A stretch of 10,824 nt of DNA from Bacteroidales bacterium (lineage in GTDB: Bacteria; Bacteroidota; Bacteroidia; Bacteroidales; Muribaculaceae). Positions within the stretch are counted from its first letter, which is position 1. Every line of letters starts with the position of its first letter. Below the pieces are notes generated by a model. It did no database searches and was not told where the DNA came from. It was given only the letters and a program-made list of their open reading frames with translations. The translations under genes were made by a program, and so were the position numbers. Of this stretch, positions 1 through 6,316 are shown in pieces. The stretch is taken from contig CAADVV010000480.1 in assembly GCA_900752535.1 (NCBI GenBank), positions 1 to 10,824 of the forward strand. The letters are read 5' to 3'.

Positions 1-1
1 A

Positions 2-1150
2 AAAGAAGCTGCCCCCGCACTCTATGAGCGCAGGGCCAAACCCGGCCGCCGCAACATTGCCTGTCTCACCATAGCGCCCACCGGAACGACCTCACTGATG
101 ACCCGCACCACATCAGGTATCGAGCCGGTCTTCATGCCTGTCTACAAGCGCCGCCGCAAGGTGAACCCCGGCGACCCCAATGTCCATGTCGACTATGTTG
201 ACGACAGCGGCGACTCGTTTGAGGAGTATATCGTATACCATCCCAAATTTGTCGACTGGATGAGGATTAACGGCATCGAGGCCCGCAATGACTACACACA
301 GGAACAGATTAACGACCTGGTTGCACGCTCGCCTTATGCCAAAGCCACAGCCAACGATGTCGACTGGCTCGAGAAAGTCAGGATGCAGGGCAAGATTCAG
401 AAGTGGGTCGACCACTCCATCTCAGTCACCATCAACCTGCCCTCTGACGTCAGCGAGAGTCTGGTCAACGACCTCTATCTCGAAGCATGGCGCTCAGGCT
501 GCAAAGGATGCACGGTCTATCGCGACGGATGCCGTTCGGGGGTGCTTGTGGCTATTGAGAAGAAAGACTCGGCCAAAGGCGCTCCGGCGATTGAGGAGCA
601 ACACGTGACCAAACGCCCCATCGAGCTTGAAGCCGACGTTGTCAGATTCCAGAACAACAAGGAGAAATGGATTGCATTCATCGGTCTGGTCAACGACCGT
701 CCCTATGAAATCTTTACCGGACTTGCTGACGACGAAGACGGCATCTTCTGTCCCAAATCAGTCAACAAAGGCAAGATCATCAAGGCTGTTGACGCCGAAG
801 GCAACAAACGCTATGACTTCCAGTTCATCAATAAACGCGGCTATAAAACCACCATCGAAGGCCTCAGCGAGAAATTCAATCCCGAATACTGGAACTACGC
901 CAAACTTATTTCGGGAGTGCTCCGCTACGGAATGCCAATCGACCAGGTTCTCAAACTTGTCGGTGGCCTCGAACTCGACAGCCAGTCAATCAACACATGG
1001 AAGATGGGTGTGGAACGCGCGCTGAAAAAATATCTGCCCAACGGTACGACAGCCGTAGGCCAGCGCTGCCCCAACTGTGGACAAGAGACGCTTGTCTATC
1101 AGGAAGGATGCCTGATATGCACCTCATGCGGAACGTCAAAGTGCGGTTAA
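2..1150 (+). CDS. nrdJ: Adenosylcobalamin-dependent (class II) ribonucleotide reductase, C-terminal part, 5' truncated by window edge
   Basis: Reduces ribonucleotides to deoxyribonucleotides in the cytoplasm using a B12-generated radical. The frame is open from base 2 and gives 382 residues to the TAA stop; roughly the N-terminal half, with the NPCGE-type radical site, lies outside the window. Visible class II signatures are APTGTTSLM followed by SGIEPVF (about residues 26-45), then the GCKGCTVYRDGCRSGVL stretch typical of B12-dependent reductases. The C-terminus is cysteine-rich: CPNC (residues 356-359), CLIC (370-373) and a final C376-x4-C381 pair followed by glycine. I read this as a zinc ribbon plus a redox-active tail that re-reduces the active site. 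The first internal ATG (98) is not the true start, because conserved sequence continues upstream of it. The gene ends at a hairpin terminator shared with tsaB. Family assignment is secure; the symbol is by family convention. Confidence 0.93.
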   Translation, partial: KEAAPALYERRAKPGRRNIACLTIAPTGTTSLMTRTTSGIEPVFMPVYKRRRKVNPGDPNVHVDYVDDSGDSFEEYIVYHPKFVDWMRINGIEARNDYTQEQINDLVARSPYAKATANDVDWLEKVRMQGKIQKWVDHSISVTINLPSDVSESLVNDLYLEAWRSGCKGCTVYRDGCRSGVLVAIEKKDSAKGAPAIEEQHVTKRPIELEADVVRFQNNKEKWIAFIGLVNDRPYEIFTGLADDEDGIFCPKSVNKGKIIKAVDAEGNKRYDFQFINKRGYKTTIEGLSEKFNPEYWNYAKLISGVLRYGMPIDQVLKLVGGLELDSQSINTWKMGVERALKKYLPNGTTAVGQRCPNCGQETLVYQEGCLICTSCGTSKCG

Positions 1151-1168
1151 CCGTCAAAAGATACTTAA

Positions 1169-1206
1169 ATCAGGGGAAGATCACTATACAGCGGTCTTCC
1201 CCTGAT
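1169..1206. terminator. Bidirectional intrinsic terminator between nrdJ and tsaB
   Basis: Bases 1169-1180 (ATCAGGGGAAGA) pair perfectly with 1195-1206. One more G-U and one C-G pair extend the stem to 14 bp around a 10-base loop. The plus strand continues with ATTTTAT and the minus strand with ATTTAAG, so each direction has a short U-rich tail. It lies 18 bases after the nrdJ stop and 26 bases beyond the tsaB stop, so it fits a shared terminator for the two convergent genes. The hairpin is directly visible; two-way function is inferred. Confidence 0.85.
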
Positions 1207-1232
1207 ATTTTATGAGGTTGAAAGTAAACGGC

Positions 1233-1925
1233 TCAGAATGGACGACGAGGACGCACGGCCTGATAATCCTTGAGATAAATCGGTGTTGAATAGGCGGTGT
1301 CTATAAACTCGCGGCGATGCCATGCGCGCTCCGAGAGAGCAATCATTGACGACGCCAACGGACGTATGCCGTCGATAAAATGAGCTTCAGGATGGACCGA
1401 CAGAAGCTCGCGGGCTTTATCCGAACCGTCACCGCAAAAGACGACATCACCTTGTGAGAGCACATCGCTGTATGAATTCTTGTCAAGAATCAGTGCCCGG
1501 GGAGCCATAACCTCGTTCAGAGCCGTGTCATAGACGGCAGTATAGACCTCCATGCGGCGTGCGTCAATCATCGGGGCGAAAAACGGTTCTCCTTCATATT
1601 CTGACGAGAACATGGCCTCGACAGCCAGGAGCATCAGTGTCGGCACGCCGATAAGAGGCACATCGAGGGCATAGGCAAGTCCTTTGGCCTCGGAGAGACC
1701 GATGCGGAGTCCGGTATAGCTGCCGGGGCCGAGAGAAACAGCCACAGCGTCAAGTTTGAGCTCATGGTCGCGGGCATGGTCAAGACAATCTTTGACAAAG
1801 CCGCTCAGGAGGGCGGCGTGGTTGCGGCCTCCGGCGTCGGCACGCTGACAAAGCACAGCGCCATCATCGGTCAGAGCGGCCGAACAGACGTCGGCCGAAG
1901 TGTCAATATTGAGAATAGTAGCCAT
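1233..1925 (-). CDS. tsaB: tRNA threonylcarbamoyladenosine biosynthesis protein TsaB
   Basis: TsaB is the inactive actin/ASKHA-fold partner of TsaD in the complex that installs t6A at position 37 of ANN-decoding tRNAs, in the cytoplasm. The protein of 230 residues begins MATILNIDTSADVCSAAL, the phosphate-loop-like N-terminus of the family. It carries RNHAALL and the diagnostic segment SLGPGSYTGLRIGLSEAKG at about residues 64-82. Length matches the family. A longer reading from a TTG at 1946 would add seven residues, but that TTG lies inside a perfect -7 promoter box (TAACTTTG on the minus strand), so ATG at 1925 is chosen. The gene stands alone, convergent with nrdJ and divergent from yicC; tsaD and tsaE are not in the window. 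Confidence 0.93.
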   Translation of the reverse strand: MATILNIDTSADVCSAALTDDGAVLCQRADAGGRNHAALLSGFVKDCLDHARDHELKLDAVAVSLGPGSYTGLRIGLSEAKGLAYALDVPLIGVPTLMLLAVEAMFSSEYEGEPFFAPMIDARRMEVYTAVYDTALNEVMAPRALILDKNSYSDVLSQGDVVFCGDGSDKARELLSVHPEAHFIDGIRPLASSMIALSERAWHRREFIDTAYSTPIYLKDYQAVRPRRPF

Positions 1926-1943
1926 ATGGTATTTTTTTCGGGA

Positions 1944-1951
1944 CAAAGTTA
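1944..1951 (-). promoter_or_regulatory. Putative -7 promoter box for tsaB
   Basis: The minus strand reads TAACTTTG, an exact match to the Bacteroidetes sigma-ABfr -7 consensus TAnnTTTG. Its downstream end is 18 bases before the tsaB ATG, so transcription would begin near 1937 and leave a leader of about 12 bases. I see no clear TTG -33 box at the usual distance. It excludes the TTG at 1946 as a start codon. Confidence 0.6.
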
Positions 1952-1973
1952 GGGGTTTTCAGATTGTAATTAT

Positions 1974-1981
1974 TAATTTTG
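1974..1981 (+). promoter_or_regulatory. Putative -7 promoter box for the yicC operon
   Basis: TAATTTTG matches TAnnTTTG exactly and lies in an AT-rich stretch 28 bases before the yicC ATG. The expected start of transcription is near 1988, giving a leader of roughly 20 bases. No convincing -33 TTG is present at the usual spacing; the only nearby TTG (1964-1966) is too close. It probably drives yicC, gmk, nadD and the DUF5063 gene together. Confidence 0.6.
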
Positions 1982-2009
1982 TGGTGGAAAAATCAAAAAC
2001 ACAGAAAGT

Positions 2010-2885
2010 ATGCTCTTGTCTATGACGGGATTCGGCAAAGCCGTCACCCAAACACCGGAATATAAGGTCACTATTGAGGTGAAATCGCTGAACAGCAAAC
2101 AGATGGACATCTCGACGCGTGTGCCGTCGTCATGCCGCGAGATGGAGCTTGCAATCCACTCATCTGTAGCGGCATCTGTCAAGCGTGGCAAAGTCGACCT
2201 GACGCTGAAAGTTGAACGCACAGCCTCCGAGGAGACTATGACTGTCGACATCGACGCCATGCGCGCTTGTAAGGTACAGATTGAAAACATGCGCCGTGAG
2301 CTCGATCTTCCGGAGCCTACAGACTGGTATACGCTCCTGCTGCGTTTTCCCGAGACCACGCGCAACGTCATTGAAAACGACCCCGACGAAGAAGAACAAC
2401 GCAATATTTTCAAAACCCTCGGCGAAGCTCTTGACAACCTGACGGCATTCAGACGCCGCGAGGGAGAGAAACTCGAGATTTTCTTTGCTGAACGCATACG
2501 TCGCATCAGCGAGCTTCTCGGAAGCATTGACCCCTATGAGGCTGAACGTGTGCTGAAAATCAGAGCCCGCATCGAAGAGGGTCTGCTCAACCTCAAGAAA
2601 GTCGACATAGACCGCTCGCGCCTGGAACAGGAAATGATTTTCTATATTGAGAAACTTGACGTCACCGAAGAGAAACAGCGTCTTGGCGCCCACCTCAACT
2701 ATTTTCTCGAGACTATGGGCGGCGAACCGGGCCAGGGCAAAAAACTCGGCTTCATAGCTCAGGAGATGGGCCGCGAAATCAACACCCTCGGCTCAAAGAG
2801 CAATCACGCCGAAATGCAGCGGATAGTCGTCAAGATGAAAGACGAGCTTGAGCAAATCAAGGAGCAGGTGCTCAACGTGCTCTGA
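2010..2885 (+). CDS. yicC: YicC/YloC family endoribonuclease
   Basis: The YicC family comprises stress-linked endoribonucleases; the E. coli member takes part in small-RNA turnover. The protein has 291 residues, the usual family length. It opens with MLLSMTGFGKA, the hallmark N-terminus, followed by IEVKSLNSKQMDIS. The C-terminal DUF1732-type domain ends with GKKLGFIAQEMGREINTLG and KSNHAEMQRIVVKMKDELEQ (about residues 247-283), the most conserved part of the family. The middle is acidic and helical. The start is fixed by the hallmark motif directly at the first ATG, after an AT-rich promoter region. It leads an operon with gmk 41 bases downstream; yicC next to gmk is a widespread arrangement. 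Identity is secure; the exact RNA targets in this organism cannot be inferred. Confidence 0.93.
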   Translation: MLLSMTGFGKAVTQTPEYKVTIEVKSLNSKQMDISTRVPSSCREMELAIHSSVAASVKRGKVDLTLKVERTASEETMTVDIDAMRACKVQIENMRRELDLPEPTDWYTLLLRFPETTRNVIENDPDEEEQRNIFKTLGEALDNLTAFRRREGEKLEIFFAERIRRISELLGSIDPYEAERVLKIRARIEEGLLNLKKVDIDRSRLEQEMIFYIEKLDVTEEKQRLGAHLNYFLETMGGEPGQGKKLGFIAQEMGREINTLGSKSNHAEMQRIVVKMKDELEQIKEQVLNVL

Positions 2886-2926
2886 CCCACCATCACAACC
2901 CCACCCCAAAACACTGAGTCAACACC

Positions 2927-3493
2927 ATGAAAGTCATAATCATCTCAGCGCCTTCGGGCTGCGGCAAATCGACCATCATCAACGCTATCCTCGCCAAAGG
3001 CGGGATAGACATGGAATTCAGCATTTCGGCCACCAACCGCTCTCCGCGCGAAGGTGAGGCGCACGGGGTCAACTACTACTTTCTGACCACCGAAGACTTC
3101 AGGCGCCGCATCGCCGACGGCGAGTTTGTGGAATATGAGGAAGTCTATCCCGGACGCTATTACGGCACCCTCCGCAGCGAGGTTGACCGCATACTCAACG
3201 GAGGTCACAACTGCATCCTTGACATCGACGTCAAGGGAGCACTCAATGTCAAGCGTATTTATGGCGACCGTGCACTGTCAATATTCATCATGCCTCCATC
3301 GGTCGAAACGCTCAGACAGCGTCTGATGTCACGTGCCACCGACTCCATCGAGGAGATTGAGCGCCGTGTGGCCAAGGCCGACGAGGAAATATCCTATGCA
3401 CCTCAATTTGACGTGAGAGTCGTCAACGACAATCTGTCAACCGCCGTCGCCGAGGTTGAGACCGCCATCAAGAATTTCTTAGCCAAACCCTGA
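2927..3493 (+). CDS. gmk: Guanylate kinase
   Basis: Phosphorylates GMP to GDP with ATP in the cytoplasm, an essential step in guanine nucleotide supply. The 188 residues fit a single guanylate-kinase domain. The P-loop is APSGCGKST (residues 8-16). The GMP-binding region follows as SATNRSPREGEAHGVNYYF (34-52), then GEFVEYEEVYPGRYYGT. LDIDVKGALNVK and the arginine-rich lid around RQRLMSRATDS are also present. The usual TTR of the GMP site reads ATNR here, a common conservative variant. It sits 41 bases after yicC, behind a C/A-rich leader without a Shine-Dalgarno sequence, and only 5 bases before nadD, so it is co-transcribed. Confidence 0.96.
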   Translation: MKVIIISAPSGCGKSTIINAILAKGGIDMEFSISATNRSPREGEAHGVNYYFLTTEDFRRRIADGEFVEYEEVYPGRYYGTLRSEVDRILNGGHNCILDIDVKGALNVKRIYGDRALSIFIMPPSVETLRQRLMSRATDSIEEIERRVAKADEEISYAPQFDVRVVNDNLSTAVAEVETAIKNFLAKP

Positions 3494-3498
3494 CAACC

Positions 3499-4104
3499 AT
3501 GACCGACGACCGTGAGCTGATAGGCATACTCGGCGGGTCGTTCAATCCCGTCCATGCGGCGCATATGATGCTCGCCAACTATCTGGTGGAGTTTACGCCG
3601 CTGTCCAAAGTGTGGCTGACACTGTCGCCCCGCAATCCCATGAAATCACGTCCCAACGAGTTGATTTCAGACCTCAGCCGACTGGAGATGCTCAAGATCG
3701 CGACAGCGGGCGCAAAAAACATCCAAGTGTGTGACATCGAACTGTCGATGCCGCGTCCGTCATACACCGTCGACACCCTCAGGCTGCTAACGCGACGCTA
3801 TCCGCGCAAACGGTTCAAACTGATTATCGGAAGCGACAACTGGCGCATATTTGACCAATGGAAAAACGCGCAGGAAATTCTCGACTACTGGGGTGTGATT
3901 GTCTATCCCCGTCCCGGACATCCCATGCCCCGACTCTATGAGATCGGACTCGACACCGTCGACGCGCCTCTGAGCGGACTCTCGTCGACTTTTGTGCGCG
4001 ACGCCATTTCCCACGGCCGTAACATGAACTATTTCCTGCCGCCGGGAGTATATGATTATATAAAAGCCAACAGACTCTATCTTCCCAAAAACGACACGAA
4101 ATGA
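3499..4104 (+). CDS. nadD: Nicotinate-nucleotide adenylyltransferase
   Basis: Transfers AMP from ATP to nicotinate mononucleotide, giving deamido-NAD in NAD biosynthesis. The 201-residue protein has the nucleotidyltransferase signature GSFNPVHAAH (residues 13-22), with both histidines of the HxxH type. PSYTVDTL (87-94) and GSDNW (111-115) follow, and the C-terminal ATP-binding motif reads LSSTFVRDAI (161-170). Length and motif order match NadD rather than the related coenzyme A enzyme CoaD. The gene starts 5 bases after gmk and its stop overlaps the next start in an ATGA, so it is firmly inside the yicC operon. Confidence 0.95.
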   Translation: MTDDRELIGILGGSFNPVHAAHMMLANYLVEFTPLSKVWLTLSPRNPMKSRPNELISDLSRLEMLKIATAGAKNIQVCDIELSMPRPSYTVDTLRLLTRRYPRKRFKLIIGSDNWRIFDQWKNAQEILDYWGVIVYPRPGHPMPRLYEIGLDTVDAPLSGLSSTFVRDAISHGRNMNYFLPPGVYDYIKANRLYLPKNDTK

Positions 4105-4631
4105 ACGAATCAGCAGCCCAACAGACAACCTCTTTGTCTCCCAATACACTGGCTTTCATGGCCCTGTCAAACGAATACTGCCACGCTCTCGAGACAGCTC
4201 AGGAGTCATCGCCGTCAGAGTTCGCCGAGACAATGACCCGGCTGCTGCCTCGCCTCTACATGACAGCCGCCGCACTCACTCCATCTATGGCTTTGCTTGA
4301 GGAGGACGCATATATCGACAACGTACTCGACGAAGACTATTATGAGTCTGTCAGACTCGGCGTTGAGAACCTGCTCGGAGCGGACGACGTATATCTCGAA
4401 GTGTTTGAGGAAGATATGAAATATAGCGACACGCCCATATCCGCAAGTATAGCCGAAGGACTGACCGATATATTTCAGGTGCTTTACAACTTTCTCGACA
4501 CCGTGCGCGACGCAACCGACGAGACCATCGACAGAGCCGTCGAGGCCGTCCGTGACGACTTCGCCTCCTATTGGAGTCAGAAGGTCTGCAATGTCATGAG
4601 ACCTCTGAACCACCTCCGATACGGCGCCTGA
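4101..4631 (+). CDS. DUF5063 family protein
   Basis: A 176-residue acidic, mostly helical, soluble protein with no signal peptide or membrane segment. The pattern of conserved stretches resembles the Bacteroidetes DUF5063 family as I remember it: an N-terminal LAFMALSNEYCHALE helix, RLLPRLYMTAAAL, the acidic segment DDVYLEVFEEDMKYSDTPI, then ISASIAEGLTDIFQVLYNF and FASYWSQKVCNVMRPLNHL near the end. Its function is unknown. The start overlaps the nadD stop (ATGA at 4101-4104), which implies translational coupling. It closes the yicC-gmk-nadD operon, so a role close to nucleotide metabolism or RNA turnover is possible, but this rests on position only. Confidence 0.8.
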   Translation: MNESAAQQTTSLSPNTLAFMALSNEYCHALETAQESSPSEFAETMTRLLPRLYMTAAALTPSMALLEEDAYIDNVLDEDYYESVRLGVENLLGADDVYLEVFEEDMKYSDTPISASIAEGLTDIFQVLYNFLDTVRDATDETIDRAVEAVRDDFASYWSQKVCNVMRPLNHLRYGA

Positions 4632-4778
4632 CAAATCCTTCCAACTTATAATCGCTGCGTGACGCAGTACGCGAGAGGTCATGTCCGGCCTATTCAGACG
4701 CAATCTGGTAAACTTTGGGAAGAGTAGTGTGTTTTCTTTATAAACGGTTTTAGAAACCCAATAAACACACTCTCAACT
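4632..4778. other. Intergenic region between the housekeeping operon and the thioredoxin operon
   Basis: These 147 bases separate two operons. A small hairpin (4655-4659 with 4663-4667, CTGCG/CGCAG) follows the DUF5063 stop but has no U tract, so it is at best a weak terminator. AAACTTTG at 4710-4717 is one base off the -7 consensus TAnnTTTG. If used, it would start transcription near 4724, at the left edge of the inverted repeat annotated separately. No open frame of interest is seen. Confidence 0.5.
4722..4774 (+). repeat. Large inverted repeat in the leader of the thioredoxin gene
   Basis: AGTGTGTTT at 4726-4734 is the exact reverse complement of 4763-4771. Three further pairs (GAG 4722-4724 with CTC 4772-4774) extend it past a single bulged T. 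The 28-base interior contains a second small hairpin, GGTTT (4746-4750) with AAACC (4754-4758). The repeat ends four bases before the ATG at 4779, so folded RNA would crowd the ribosome site. It could be a 5' mRNA stabiliser, a translational control element or a split operator. It is not an intrinsic terminator because no U tract follows. Confidence 0.6.
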
Positions 4779-5081
4779 ATGACATACGAAGAATTCAAAC
4801 AGTCAGCACCGGTCGTGATGGCCGAGTTTTATGCAACATGGTGTCCTCACTGCCGCAAAATGCAGCCTATCATAGAACAGGTTGCCGAACTCGTTAACGG
4901 GCAGGCAGTAGTCGAGCAGTTTGATGTCGACGAATATCAGGAATTGTGTGAGAAAGAACGTATCACCGGTACACCGACTTTCATTCTCTATAGCGACGGA
5001 CGTGAGGTTTGGCGTCATTCGGGTGAAATCGAAGGCCGCGCACTGCTTTCGGAAATTGAACGTTATCTCAACCGTCGCTGA
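4779..5081 (+). CDS. Thioredoxin family protein
   Basis: A 100-residue single-domain thioredoxin for dithiol-disulfide exchange. The active site is W21-C22-P23-H24-C25, a DsbA-like CPHC rather than the usual CGPC of thioredoxin 1, so a more oxidising potential is likely. The cis-proline loop is GTPTF with P66. The N-terminus (MTYEEFKQSAPVVMAEFYAT) has no signal peptide or membrane anchor, so the protein is predicted to be cytoplasmic. An extra cysteine, C57, lies outside the active site. It starts an operon and is followed after 11 bases by a VKOR-domain protein, a known functional partner type for thioredoxin-like proteins. The general-purpose trxA of the organism is probably elsewhere. Confidence 0.9.
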   Translation: MTYEEFKQSAPVVMAEFYATWCPHCRKMQPIIEQVAELVNGQAVVEQFDVDEYQELCEKERITGTPTFILYSDGREVWRHSGEIEGRALLSEIERYLNRR

Positions 5082-5092
5082 CGCCGTCTGTC

Positions 5093-6115
5093 ATGTCTCG
5101 GAAGCTGACACCGTCGCTGCTTAGCGACCTGCTTGAAGCTCTGGAGGTCGACCACACCGTTGCCTATTCCAACCGGCGGTTTGAGGAGATGCCTTTCAGG
5201 TCTCTCTTCGGTCTGTCAAAACTGCTGAAAGAGTATGGCATCGACAACGAAACCCTCAGACTGAGCGACAAAAGCGCTGTCAAATCGCTGACTCCGCCGT
5301 TTATCGCCGGAGCCGGCGGTCGCTTTGTGGTTGTGACAGATGTCGGCCCTGACCGAGTCAGCTATCTTGACGGAGGTGAATCACGAAGCATAGAACGCAA
5401 GGCTTTTGATCAGCTTTTCTGCGGTGTGGTCATGCTCGCCTATCCCGGCAATGATGCCCGCGAGCCGTCATACACCGAGCACCACTATGTCGACATAGCG
5501 TCTGCCGCCAAGGGCTACGTCATGGCGGCGGCTATAATCATCGTCGTAGCGTGGTTTTTAATCACGCGCCGCGTCTATGATAACGCCGGAGCCATCCTGC
5601 TATGCCTGTTCAATATAGCCGGTCTCTATGTCAGTTATCTGCTTGTCAGAAAGACTTTGGGATTCAAGGACAGGGCAGCCGAGCGCGTATGCAGCGTGAT
5701 GAAGGCTGGTGGATGCGACTCAATCATGGAGACATCTGCATCTAAATTTTTCGGTCTGTTTGCATGGAGCGAAGTCGGCTTGGCATATTTCAGTGTCTCA
5801 CTGATAACGCTGCTGGTTTTCCCGTCACAGTGGACCAACCTTGCGCTCATCAACGCCTGCACTCTGCCCTACTCGTTCTGGAGTATCTGGTATCAGCGTC
5901 ACCGCGCCCACACATGGTGCACACTCTGTGTGTGCGTACAGTGTCTGCTCTGGATTGAGTTTGCATGCTATTGGATAGGAGGCATGTGGCAGCACGGTCA
6001 TCTTCTGGACGGCTGGCAGTCGCTGATTATTCTTGGACTGACCTATCTCTCGGTCATGCTCATTCTCAATGCCATCGACAATCTGACAGTCACAAAGCCC
6101 CGTCAAAAATCATGA
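5093..6115 (+). CDS. VKOR family membrane protein with N-terminal degenerate C39-peptidase-like domain
   Basis: A 340-residue protein in two parts. Residues 1-135 are soluble and resemble the C39 bacteriocin-processing peptidase fold: SLFGLSKLLKEYGI, a PPFIAGAGGRFVVVTDV strand pair and a YLDGG turn. The catalytic cysteine is not visible, and the usual HF histidine is replaced by R77, so I expect no protease activity. Residues 141-330 hold about six hydrophobic segments and the VKOR signature: C200-x7-C208 as in human VKORC1, a nearby serine (S215/S217), and the C276-TL-C279 redox centre. VKOR proteins reoxidise disulfide-forming thioredoxin-like partners using quinone in the inner membrane. 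The gene follows the thioredoxin by 11 bases and overlaps the next start by ATGA. The VKOR assignment is strong; the C39-like reading is weaker. Confidence 0.85.
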   Translation: MSRKLTPSLLSDLLEALEVDHTVAYSNRRFEEMPFRSLFGLSKLLKEYGIDNETLRLSDKSAVKSLTPPFIAGAGGRFVVVTDVGPDRVSYLDGGESRSIERKAFDQLFCGVVMLAYPGNDAREPSYTEHHYVDIASAAKGYVMAAAIIIVVAWFLITRRVYDNAGAILLCLFNIAGLYVSYLLVRKTLGFKDRAAERVCSVMKAGGCDSIMETSASKFFGLFAWSEVGLAYFSVSLITLLVFPSQWTNLALINACTLPYSFWSIWYQRHRAHTWCTLCVCVQCLLWIEFACYWIGGMWQHGHLLDGWQSLIILGLTYLSVMLILNAIDNLTVTKPRQKS

Positions 6116-6282
6116 AGAAAATCGAACGCCACCCCATTGAAGGAGCAACACCGCTGACACCTATGGAGATGAACGACTATCATCTCGGACTTGGCCACAC
6201 ACCGCTCAGAAAGACGCCCAAAGGTGTTAAAAAGAGTGTTCAGGCGACCCAAACCGACGTCTCAGGTGTTAGTAAAAAATAA
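6112..6282 (+). CDS. 56-residue small protein, leader-peptide-like, function unknown
   Basis: The ATG overlaps the VKOR stop as ATGA (6112-6115), the same coupling used by real gene pairs elsewhere in this window, which supports translation. The product starts MKKIERHPIEGATPLTPME and continues with MNDYHLGLGHTPLRKTPKG; the second half is lysine- and threonine-rich and polar. It has no cysteine, no signal peptide and no membrane segment. The TPMEMND segment with following glycines loosely recalls leaders of Bacteroidales ribosomally made peptides, which carry an EEM-N motif before a GG cleavage site, but no GG is present. I do not recognise a family. Presence beside a C39-like/VKOR protein makes a peptide substrate or accessory role worth testing. 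Confidence 0.6.
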   Translation: MKKIERHPIEGATPLTPMEMNDYHLGLGHTPLRKTPKGVKKSVQATQTDVSGVSKK

Positions 6283-6316
6283 AGAAAACATCTAAAAATA
6301 AAACAGTTAAACAACT

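Noticed and set aside
1926..1946. TTG start giving a seven-residue longer TsaB
   Set aside because: The TTG lies within a perfect -7 promoter box, and the family N-terminus begins at the ATG at 1925.
1964..1966. TTG as -33 box for the yicC promoter
   Set aside because: It is only 7 bases from the -7 box, far less than the usual spacing of about 19-21.
1973..2693. Long minus-strand open frames opposite yicC
   Set aside because: They lie antisense to a well-conserved gene, show no recognisable motif and are expected from GC-rich codon usage.
4655..4667. CTGCG/CGCAG hairpin as terminator of the yicC operon
   Set aside because: The stem has only 5 bp and no U tract follows.
4215..4703. Minus-strand open frame opposite the DUF5063 gene
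   Set aside because: The opposite strand carries a coupled, family-like gene; this frame has no start context or motif.
5965..6111. Upstream extension of the small protein into the VKOR gene
   Set aside because: The extension is out of frame over conserved membrane coding sequence; the ATGA overlap at 6112 gives a natural start.
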